The notes beneath the pieces are model-generated. The model ran no database searches and was not told the origin of the DNA. It was given only the letters and a program-made list of their open reading frames with translations. DNA of 64,000 bases from CAZGSN01 sp964371655 (GTDB lineage Bacteria > Desulfobacterota > Binatia > HRBIN30). A program made the position numbers and the translations under genes. Of the stretch, positions 39,957-46,788 are shown piece after piece. Location: assembly GCA_964371655.1 (NCBI GenBank), contig CAYJOD010000018.1, forward strand, positions 29,444-93,443, read 5' to 3'. The first letter of the stretch is position 1. Each line of letters opens with the position of its first letter.

Positions 39957-40538
39957 ATGCCAACCGCGCCGAGGCCGCACACGACGCCGGAAGAGTATCT
40001 CGCGGGCGAGCGGCGTGCCGAGACCAAGAGCGAATTCTTTCGAAACGAAGTGTTTGCGATGGCGGGCGCGAGTCCGCGGCACGTGCAGATGAGCGGAAAC
40101 ATTGCGCGTGCGATTGGCAACCAATTGGTGGGACGCGACTGCATCGTCTACGTCGCGGATCTTCGAGCCGAGATCACCGCGACCGATTCCTACGCGTATC
40201 CGGATGTCGTGGTCGTGTGCGGGGGGCCGATGCTTAGCGCCCGCGATGAATACACGATTACGAATCCGCGGCTGATCGTCGAGGTGCTGTCACCGGCGAC
40301 GGCCGATTACGACCGGAGCGGGAAGTTCGAGCACTATCGGGCCATCGAGTCGTTCCGCGAGTATCTTTGCGTCGATCAGGACCGCGTACACGTCGAGCAT
40401 TGGATTCGGCAGAGGGATGGGAGCTGGAATCTCTCGGAGTCGAACAATATCGACGATACCATCGCCCTCGATTCGCTTGGGCTCCACTTGTCGTTGACCG
40501 CCGTGTACGAGAACGTCCAGATCGCAGGGGCTCGTTAG
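39957..40538 (+). CDS. Uma2 family (DUF820) nuclease-fold protein
   Basis: A 193-residue protein of the Uma2/DUF820 family, a restriction-endonuclease-like fold of uncertain function common in cyanobacteria and environmental genomes. Family landmarks: TPEEYLAGERRAETKSEFF (about 10-28), YAYPDVVVVCGG (about 79-90), LIVEVLSPATADYDRSGKFE (about 105-124) and YLCVDQDRVHVEHW (about 134-147). The catalytic acidic residues of the PD-(D/E)XK core appear in PDVVV and VEVLS. TAGGAG is upstream of ATG 39957. No toxin/antitoxin or phage genes flank it. Confidence 0.9.
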   Translation: MPTAPRPHTTPEEYLAGERRAETKSEFFRNEVFAMAGASPRHVQMSGNIARAIGNQLVGRDCIVYVADLRAEITATDSYAYPDVVVVCGGPMLSARDEYTITNPRLIVEVLSPATADYDRSGKFEHYRAIESFREYLCVDQDRVHVEHWIRQRDGSWNLSESNNIDDTIALDSLGLHLSLTAVYENVQIAGAR

Positions 40539-40711
40539 CGGCGCGGGACTCAGAGCTCCCTTGGGTGCTACGCACGCTCACCGAAGGGACACCAGCACGC
40601 ACAACTTCCCAGGCCTGGCTCCACACCTCGCGGCTGCCAGTAGGGGCGCCAGGCCCGCGGTTGGCAACCGGGCTCAGCCCGAAAACCTCACTTGCCGTCT
40701 GCTGTGACTGA

Positions 40712-40838
40712 TGCGCCCTTCGAGACGGCGCCAAAAGAGGGCGCCTCCTCAGGGCGAACGGTGTAACGATAGTTGCACCAATTCTTCCCGTTCGCCCTGA
40801 GGAGCGGCCGTCCTCTCAGGCCGCGTCTCGAAGGGCGC
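40712..40838. repeat. Inverted repeat, TTCGAGACG/CGAACGG family
   Basis: TGCGCCCTTCGAGACGGCGC and AGGGCGAACGG on the left pair with CCGTTCGCCCTGAGGAGCG and CGCGTCTCGAAGGGCGC on the right. One arm of a CACGGATG element (CCAACTGATG) follows at 40866-40895. It fills 40539-40887 with an unrecognised segment before it. Confidence 0.8.
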
Positions 40839-40887
40839 GCTCTACCAGACTGATCGCGACCTGGCAGTCCAACTGATGTTTTCGGGC

Positions 40888-41136
40888 TCAGTCGTGAGCG
40901 AAGATCTGCTCCTGGGTCTTGTCCGCCAGGGTCGTTTGCAGCTGGGCGAGGGCGTCGTCTTGCGTCGCCGCTAGGGCAATCATGGTGTGGTTGGCGAGCT
41001 CGATCGACAGCTTGCACGGGACCGCCGTGAAGAAGCCGTTAGGGAGGCTCGACACCATAACGAACAGCGCGGTGCCGTCGGGGGCGCGCAGTTGATACCA
41101 CTCGACCTTTTGCACGATGTACGGAGAGTCGCTCAT
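40888..41136 (-). CDS. Small hypothetical protein
   Basis: An 82-residue protein with AAGGAG eight to nine bases before ATG 41136 on the minus strand. The product begins SDSPYIVQKVEWYQLRAPDG and has a beta-rich middle (FVMVSSLPNGFFTAVPCKLS), then a helical C-terminus (DDALAQLQTTLADKTQEQIF). No signal peptide is seen and no family is recognised. The length and composition look like a real small folded protein. Confidence 0.6.
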   Translation of the reverse strand: MSDSPYIVQKVEWYQLRAPDGTALFVMVSSLPNGFFTAVPCKLSIELANHTMIALAATQDDALAQLQTTLADKTQEQIFAHD

Positions 41137-41228
41137 CAAGGATGCTCCTTCGCGGCGCTGGCTAGAAAAGGGCGCCTATAGTTTTCCGAGTACGCATGAG
41201 GATTGTCGGGCCGCCGCAACCGAAAGTC

Positions 41229-41615
41229 CCGCACCCTGACCCTCTCCCAGGGGGACTGTCGATCTTCTCCGCAACAGGCCGTCGCCGTCGCTCGGAGAAT
41301 GGAAAACAGGACACCGGAAACCGAAAATGGAGAACCGGCCTTTCTGTGTGAGTATTGCCCAGTTTCCGGTTCCCGGTTTTCCGTTTCCTGTTTTCCATTC
41401 GGATTTATCGACAGGCTCCAGGAGCAGAGGGGAGCTGGCCTTCCTCCCTCTCCCTCTGAGACTGTCGATAAAGTCGCGTAGGGCCGGTTGTACCGGCCGG
41501 TCGGGTGGAAAATACGGCCGGCACAGCCGGCCCTACCAGGCGGCATGAAACTCGCGCAACCGCCGTGCCGGAGAAAATCGACAGTCTCCCTCTGGGAGAG
41601 GGCCGGGGTGAGGGT
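41229..41615. repeat. Multiply nested repeat block
   Basis: The outer arms are of GGGAGAGGG type (CCCTGACCCTCTCCCAGGGG at left; CCCTCTGGGAGAGGGCCGGG at right). Inside them, GACTGTCGAT at 41255 is inverted by ATCGACAGTC at 41577. Within that lies the GGAAAACAGG-family copy 2 (41282-41413), and within 41478-41538 there is another hairpin, TAGGGCCGGTTGTACCGGCC with GGCCGGCACAGCCGGCCCTA. No gene is supported in 41137-41691. Confidence 0.85.
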
Positions 41616-41691
41616 GATTGGTGTAATTCGCGAGGCTCCATTTTCGTTGCGACCTTCCGACTGACTGCACTCGCCGCGGCCGCCGGAGACT

Positions 41692-41946
41692 CTACGCGAT
41701 CGGGTCGGAGCTTGGCAGCGGAGATGCGGCGCTCGACAGAGCTCGACCCTGCCTGCGCAGGTAGAGGGCGATGCCGGCGCCGATACCCATGATCGTGAAC
41801 GGCAGCAGGGTAAGAATCGCGGCGCTCAGCACGTACGAGGCGATCACCCGCGGAGCCGCCGATGCATAGCACGCCGGGCAGGCGAGGGCGGCTGCGGGCG
41901 TGAGTATGGATGTCGCCAGCCCCAACGCGGAAACGAATCTCGGCAC
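41692..41946 (-). CDS. Small membrane protein with CPAC motif at the end of the oxidase operon
   Basis: An 84-residue protein with a signal-anchor-like N-terminus (VSALGLATSILTPAAALA), CPACY (about 21-25), and a second membrane helix (IASYVLSAAILTLLPFTIMG). The tail is Ser/Pro/Arg-rich. The start is GTG 41946. It lies 36 bases after the second subunit III gene, same strand. The CPAC could bind copper or be redox-active. It might be a small assembly factor of the oxidase; no family is recognised. Confidence 0.6.
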   Translation of the reverse strand: MPRFVSALGLATSILTPAAALACPACYASAAPRVIASYVLSAAILTLLPFTIMGIGAGIALYLRRQGRALSSAASPLPSSDPIA

Positions 41947-41981
41947 AGTGGTATGCTGCGAAGCGTTTGAAACCTTGGCGA

Positions 41982-42620
41982 TCACGACAGGTACACCAAC
42001 ACGTACAGCACGGGCCAGATGCCGACGACGAAAGACCAGTACACGGTGGCGGCCTGCACCATTCCGGGATCGCTCGCGAAGTCGTGACCCGCGAGCCCAC
42101 GCCGCAGCACCACCACCAACGTCACCATGCCGCCGAGCACGTGTAGCCCGTGGCAACCGATCAGTGCGTAAAAGGTTCCGCCGTAGGTGCCGCTCGTCAG
42201 CCGCATCCCATAGCTCACCAGGCGAACCCACTCGCTCCCCTGAATGAGTAGGAAGACGGCGCCGAGAACCACGCTGATCGTGAGCCAGCGCTTCAACTCG
42301 TCGACCTGCCGTCGTGTGGCACTGCCGTAAGCGCGCACCATGGTGAAACCGCTGACGAGAAGAATTAATGTGTTCAACGCGGTGACGGCGATCGGGAGCC
42401 GGGGTTGGCCGATCGGAGGCCATACCTCGGCGTTGGCGCGCAGGACCAGGAAGGCACTGATGAGACCGGCGAAGAGCATCACCTCGGCGGCCAGGAAGAT
42501 GAGAACCCCGAGGACAGGATTGGGCAAGAGTACGCGGACCGGTCCCAACGCCAGCGGGCTTCCGTGTGGACCTCGTGGCGCCTGGATGGGAGCGGCCATA
42601 GTGTCAGTGCGGGCTGTCAT
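41982..42620 (-). CDS. Cytochrome c oxidase subunit III-like protein (second copy)
   Basis: A 212-residue membrane protein of the heme-copper oxidase subunit III family with about five helices. Typical blocks: FLAAEVMLFAGLISAFLVLR (about 42-61), TALNTLILLVSGFTMVRAYG (about 80-99), TFYALIGCHGLHVLGGM (about 148-164, with the conserved HGLHV) and VYWSFVVGIWPVLYVLVYLS (C-terminus, with the conserved YWSF/YWHF region). It overlaps the end of the subunit IV gene by 17 bases. A second subunit III gene is at 43103-43711, so this operon has two. Confidence 0.9.
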   Translation of the reverse strand: MTARTDTMAAPIQAPRGPHGSPLALGPVRVLLPNPVLGVLIFLAAEVMLFAGLISAFLVLRANAEVWPPIGQPRLPIAVTALNTLILLVSGFTMVRAYGSATRRQVDELKRWLTISVVLGAVFLLIQGSEWVRLVSYGMRLTSGTYGGTFYALIGCHGLHVLGGMVTLVVVLRRGLAGHDFASDPGMVQAATVYWSFVVGIWPVLYVLVYLS

Positions 42621-42930
42621 GAGCTGCCGTTGGCTGTCCTCCCTTTTGGTGCATAGGTGAATTCGCGGCGATGTCGGGGATCAGAATGAAGATCATCAGA
42701 ATCGCGAGCAACAGCGGCACCGCCAACATCACGTAGACCATCAGGGGCTGATGCACGACGTGCATGTAATGCCGAAGCACGAGAGTGGCTTTGATAATGG
42801 CCACGGTAAAGATCAAGACGACGGCGAGGGGCTTGCTCGGAATCAGCAGGAAGGCTGCGCCCAGGGCGACCAGGGCAACCAGCATCATCCAGATTCTTCC
42901 GTAGCTGATCGGAGGATTTGCGGCGCTCAT
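42604..42930 (-). CDS. Cytochrome c oxidase subunit IV, bacterial type
   Basis: A 108-residue protein with three membrane helices (WMMLVALVALGAAFLLIPSK, LAVVLIFTVAIIKATLVLRH, VYVMLAVPLLLAILMIFILI). It has the KATLVLRHYMH segment characteristic of prokaryotic subunit IV (CyoD/CtaF-like). ATG 42930 was chosen; an upstream in-frame start at 42954 exists. A large inverted repeat (42986-43104) lies between it and the subunit III gene. Confidence 0.9.
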   Translation of the reverse strand: MSAANPPISYGRIWMMLVALVALGAAFLLIPSKPLAVVLIFTVAIIKATLVLRHYMHVVHQPLMVYVMLAVPLLLAILMIFILIPDIAANSPMHQKGGQPTAAHDSPH

Positions 42931-42985
42931 TTCTTCTCTCTCCAAGTTCTCCACGCTCGACGAGCGCGGACGTATTCAAGGGTCT

Positions 42986-43104
42986 CAAACATTACGCAAA
43001 GGGACCAAGGGGCAAAGGGTTCAGGGGCAAAGGGAGGAGCGATCCTCAGCATTTCTCCCTCTGTCCCTTTGCCCCTCGATTCCTTTGTCCCTGTTCCCTT
43101 CCTC
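42986..43104. repeat. Inverted repeat, AAAGGGACC/GGTCCCTTT family, copy 2
   Basis: CAAAGGGACCAAGGGGCAAA on the left pairs with TTTGCCCCTCGATTCCTTTG and TCCCTG on the right. Same family as 14775-14872. It splits the oxidase operon between subunits III and IV, abutting the 3' end of subunit III. Confidence 0.8.
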
Positions 43105-43711
43105 ACGCGAGATACACGAGAGGGAACAAGAAGATCCAGACCAGATCCACGAAGTGCCAGTACAAGCCGGCATACTCGACACGATGACGGATGGTCCGCC
43201 ACCCCTTCTCTGTCCCCAGAGCGTACCAGATCATGAAGTTCGCAACCACGCCGAGAAGGACGTGGAATCCGTGCAGCCCGGTCATCGTGTAGTAGAACGA
43301 CCAAAACAGACCGGATGCCGGCGTCAGGCCGTGACCGATCTCGATCGAGTACTCGAACATCTTCACGCACAAGAAGGTAATGCCGAGGAGCACCGTGTAG
43401 AGCAGGTACTGGCGCGTCTTCGACTGGTTCTTGGCTTCCGCGGCGCCGTGCGCTTCGACGATGGTGAAGCTGCTGGTCAGCAACACCAAGGTGTTGAAGA
43501 TCGCGATCTTCGCATTCACATGCGCGCGCTCGGCCTCCCAGCCGCCGTTGGCAAAGCGGCACAAGATGTACGATCCGATCAGACCTCCGAAGACCATGAT
43601 CTCCGAGGTCAGAAACCACCAGATGCCGATCTTGCCCAACGGCTGGGAGCTGAAGTCGGTAGGATCGACGTGGTCACCGTGAGAAGGTTCGACCATTGTT
43701 GCTGCGCTCAT
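43103..43711 (-). CDS. ctaE: Cytochrome c oxidase subunit III
   Basis: A 202-residue oxidase subunit with about five helices. It shows GIWWFLTSEIMVFGGLIGSY (about 30-49), TLVLLTSSFTIVEAH (about 72-86), TGLHGFHVLLGVVANFMIWY (about 145-164) and VEYAGLYWHFVDLVWIFLFP (about 179-198), with the conserved YWHFVD motif. ATG 43711 has GAGGTG six bases upstream, which decides the start over ATG 43720. It follows the subunit I gene by ten bases, so the operon is continuous here. Confidence 0.95.
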   Translation of the reverse strand: MSAATMVEPSHGDHVDPTDFSSQPLGKIGIWWFLTSEIMVFGGLIGSYILCRFANGGWEAERAHVNAKIAIFNTLVLLTSSFTIVEAHGAAEAKNQSKTRQYLLYTVLLGITFLCVKMFEYSIEIGHGLTPASGLFWSFYYTMTGLHGFHVLLGVVANFMIWYALGTEKGWRTIRHRVEYAGLYWHFVDLVWIFLFPLVYLA

Positions 43712-43721
43712 CTCATACACC

Positions 43722-45455
43722 TCACTGGGCTGGGCTCGGTACCCACTGCGGCAGGTGATCTACGGTCATGCCGGGAGGTGAGTACTCGTAGGGGTCGCGA
43801 TACACGGTAGGAATCGGGTCGAAGTTGATATGCGGCGGCGGTGACGTCGTCGACCACTCGAGCGAATTCGAGTTCCATGGATTATCCACGGCCTTCTTTC
43901 CGAAACGCATGCTCCAGAAGAAATTGATGAAGAAGACCACTTGTACCGCCGCCAAGATGATCGCCGCGTAGGTCGCGAACTTGTGCAACGGGATCGTGTC
44001 CTTGAGGAAGTCGTAGTACGCCCCGGTATACACGCGGCGCGGATGGCCCTCCATGCCCACCAGGAAGAGTGGAATGAACACGCAGTTGAACGAGATCACG
44101 GTGATCCAGAAATGGATCTTGCCCAGGGTCTCGTTCATCATGCGGCCGAACATCTTCGGGAACCAGAAATAGACTCCGGCAAAGCCGCCCAGGAACGCGG
44201 CGGGGAACAGCGTGTAGTGGAAGTGCGCGACCACGAAGTAGGTGCCGTGCAGGTAGATGTCGACCGAAGCGGCGCCGAGGAAGATGCCGGTCACGCCGCC
44301 GATGATGAACGTAGCCAAGAAGCCGAGGGCAAAGAGCATCGGGGTGGCCAAGCGGATCTGCCCGCCGACCAGCGACGCGATCATCGAGAACACCATGATC
44401 GCGAACGGTACCGAGATCAGGATCGTGGTGATGCTGAAGGGCGTGGCCAGACGCGGATCAATGCCGCTGACGAACATGTGATGCGCCCACACGATGAAGC
44501 TGAGCGCGCCGGTGGCGATGGTCGCATAGATCATCGTCTTGTAGGCGAAGATCGGCTTGCGCGTGAACGTCGGGAAGACCTCCAGCAGGATGCCGAATCC
44601 CGGCAGCAAGACGACGTAGACTTCGGGGTGTCCAAAGAACCAGAACAGATGCTGCCACAGCAGCGCGTCGCCACCCTTGGCCGGCAGGAAGAAGCTGGTG
44701 CCCAGGGTTCGATCGAAGAGCAGCATGAAGGCGCCCCCGATCAGTGGGCCGACCGACAGCAGGAACAGCAGCGACGCGGTGATCTGCATCCACACCATGA
44801 GCGGCAGCCGATACAGGCTCAGGCCGGGCGCACGCATGTTGATCGCCGTGGTCATGAAGTTCACCCCGCCCATCAGGAACGACCCAAACTCCATGGCGAG
44901 GGCGATGATCCACAAGTTGATGCCCCAGTTCACCCCGGTAAACGTCGCATCGGCCGATAGCGGCGCATAGCTCGTCCAACCGGCGGCGGCGGCACCGCCG
45001 GGCACGAAGAAAGACGCCAGCATGAGGATCGCGGCTGGGATCAGGGTCCAGATCGACATCATGTTGAGACGCGGGAACGCCATGTCGGGTGCTCCCACCA
45101 TCAGTGGGATCAGGAAGTTTCCGAAGGCGCCGAGCAGGAACGGCATGGCGACGAAAAAGACCATGATGGTTCCGTGCATCGTGATCAGCGCATTGTAGAA
45201 CTCGGGTGGGACGACGCCTTCGTACATCGTCGGCTCCGGCACCCAGCCGAGACCCGGTATCGGCTGTTCGGGATACGCCAGCTGCCAGCGCACCAGCAGC
45301 GCGGTCAGGCCGCCAAACAGGGCCATGAACATGGCCACCGCCATGTACTGCTTGGCGATGACTTTGTGATCGACGGAAAAGATGTATTTCTGCCAGAACT
45401 TGGTTGGGGCTGGATGCGCCGCATGTGGTGCTGCGCCATGAGCTACCGCTTGCAT
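43722..45455 (-). CDS. ctaD: Cytochrome c oxidase subunit I
   Basis: Catalytic subunit of an aa3-type oxidase, 577 residues, about 12 helices. It holds heme a, heme a3 and CuB. The cross-linked His-Tyr and the D-channel Glu are in FFGHPEVYVVLLPGFGILLE (about 270-289), an A-type signature. The two CuB histidines are in VWAHHMFVSG (about 319-328), and the a/a3 ligands are in VVAHFHYTLF (about 407-416). The N-terminal VDHKVIAKQYMAVAMF (about 28-43) fits the family. GGAGAG precedes ATG 45455. Supports respiration with oxygen. Confidence 0.98.
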   Translation of the reverse strand: MQAVAHGAAPHAAHPAPTKFWQKYIFSVDHKVIAKQYMAVAMFMALFGGLTALLVRWQLAYPEQPIPGLGWVPEPTMYEGVVPPEFYNALITMHGTIMVFFVAMPFLLGAFGNFLIPLMVGAPDMAFPRLNMMSIWTLIPAAILMLASFFVPGGAAAAGWTSYAPLSADATFTGVNWGINLWIIALAMEFGSFLMGGVNFMTTAINMRAPGLSLYRLPLMVWMQITASLLFLLSVGPLIGGAFMLLFDRTLGTSFFLPAKGGDALLWQHLFWFFGHPEVYVVLLPGFGILLEVFPTFTRKPIFAYKTMIYATIATGALSFIVWAHHMFVSGIDPRLATPFSITTILISVPFAIMVFSMIASLVGGQIRLATPMLFALGFLATFIIGGVTGIFLGAASVDIYLHGTYFVVAHFHYTLFPAAFLGGFAGVYFWFPKMFGRMMNETLGKIHFWITVISFNCVFIPLFLVGMEGHPRRVYTGAYYDFLKDTIPLHKFATYAAIILAAVQVVFFINFFWSMRFGKKAVDNPWNSNSLEWSTTSPPPHINFDPIPTVYRDPYEYSPPGMTVDHLPQWVPSPAQ

Positions 45456-45481
45456 CTATCTCTCTCCTAACTCAATGACTT

Positions 45482-45542
45482 TCGAGAAATTCGCGAGTTC
45501 TCGAATCTCAAATCTCAAATCTACGATCTCAAATCTAAGATC
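45482..45542. repeat. Tandem AATCTCA/ATCTAAG units
   Basis: Six to seven imperfect TCTCAAATC-type units in a row, between subunits I and II of the oxidase. Non-coding. Confidence 0.6.
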
Positions 45543-45614
45543 TAGGCCCTGTGTTCTCGCGGTTGCGGCCTGTAATCGCGTGTCTGTGTCCGTCGTTTGC
45601 TCGCTTGTCGCCGC

Positions 45615-46334
45615 TCACGGTTGCGGAGCATCCGCCGGGGCCGCCGCCGCCACCGGCGCCGCTGCCTTTGGAGGCCACTGCGTCTCAACCCACTTCTGAT
45701 ACTCCTCTGCCGAATGGACGTTGAGAAAGCCGCGCATGTTGTAGTGGCCGAAACCACAGAGCTCGGCGCAGGCAATCTCGTAGGTGCCGGTCTTGGTGGC
45801 GTTGAACCAGCCTGGAGTGACGCGCCCCGGTAAGACGTCCTGCTTCAACCGTACCGTCGGGATGAAGAAGCTGTGAATCACGTCGCGGGCGGTCATGGTT
45901 AGGAGAATGTTCTGATTCACCGGGATGTGCAGCTGGTTGTCGATGGTGACGTCGTCGTCGGTGTCGAACTTCCCGTCCGGCCCGGGGTAGGTGAACTCCC
46001 AATTGAACTGCTTGCCGGTCACTTTGACCTGGACCCCAGTGCTGGGACGATGCTCCTTGATCTTCGCCCACACCGGACTGCTCACCAGGTCGATGCTCAG
46101 GTCGAGACATACGACGATCGCGACCGGAACCAGCACCCAGGCCAGCTCCGACCACTTGTCGCCGCGGATGTACGAAGCGCGCTGGCCGGGCTTTTGGCGA
46201 TAGCGCCAGACCGCCCAAATCAACACGGCCTCGGCCAGAATGAACCAGAACCCGACAATGTAGTAGATATAGGCGAACACCCAATCGACGTCGCCTCCGA
46301 ACGTGGAGATATTCTCCGGCAACCATTTCAACAT
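45615..46334 (-). CDS. ctaC: Cytochrome c oxidase subunit II
   Basis: A 239-residue subunit with two membrane helices (about 18-40 and 67-86) and a periplasmic CuA cupredoxin domain. CuA ligands are complete: His in RDVIHSFFIP (about 153-162), Cys/Glu/Cys/His/Met in CAELCGFGHYNM (about 190-201). The C-terminal tail is Ala/Pro-rich and lacks a CXXCH, so this is not a caa3-type subunit II. The electron donor must therefore be a separate cytochrome c or cupredoxin, for example the protein at 31112. It is the first gene of the oxidase set. Confidence 0.96.
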   Translation of the reverse strand: MLKWLPENISTFGGDVDWVFAYIYYIVGFWFILAEAVLIWAVWRYRQKPGQRASYIRGDKWSELAWVLVPVAIVVCLDLSIDLVSSPVWAKIKEHRPSTGVQVKVTGKQFNWEFTYPGPDGKFDTDDDVTIDNQLHIPVNQNILLTMTARDVIHSFFIPTVRLKQDVLPGRVTPGWFNATKTGTYEIACAELCGFGHYNMRGFLNVHSAEEYQKWVETQWPPKAAAPVAAAAPADAPQP

Positions 46335-46572
46335 CAGTTACTCTCCATCAAAAATCGTGTGTGTTAGTTTCCGAGCGGCGGATTAGGCCCACCAATGAAC
46401 GGAGGCGTCCTAGTAGCAGTATCTGGCCCCGCAGGTCCACCCCGGATCATTGTCCAATACTGACAATCCATCATGCCATATGCAACATGACGGACAGTCA
46501 TGTATTTCGGAATCCGGGTCGGCGTCGAAGACTCGATACCTAGGCACAAACGTCGAGGAAGCTGTCCCCACT

Positions 46573-46770
46573 GAGCCGGGAAAACTCAGTTGGGACCACG
46601 GATTTCACGGATCAACACGGACAAGGAAGAACAACGACGCCAACTTACAGCCGGACCGCAACACGGAAGTCTGGCGGACAAATTCTTCCGATCCGAACGA
46701 AGGTCTTTTCTTTTCATATCCGTGCCCATCCGTGGAATCCGTGGTTCCAATTGATGTGTTTGGGCTGAGC
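46573..46770. repeat. MITE-like element of the CACGGATG family, copy B
   Basis: The left end reads CTGAGCCGGGAAAACTCAGT then TGGGACCACGGATTTCACGG. The right end reads CCGTGGAATCCGTGGTTCCA then ATTGATGTGTTTGGGCTGAG. The arms pair over about 45 bases. Nothing else is supported between 46335 and 46788 except a weak 45-codon minus-strand frame ending at 46364, which is not annotated. Confidence 0.8.
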
Positions 46771-46788
46771 GCACGCGGCGCGTAGCGT

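Noticed and set aside
43941..44960. A 339-codon plus-strand frame over the oxidase subunit I gene
   Set aside because: Antisense shadow of a highly conserved gene; high charged-residue content is caused by the GC-rich third positions.
46364..46549. A 61-codon minus-strand frame with MTVRHVAYGMMDCQYW
   Set aside because: Could be a small gene but lacks a ribosome binding site and any neighbour context; not supportable.
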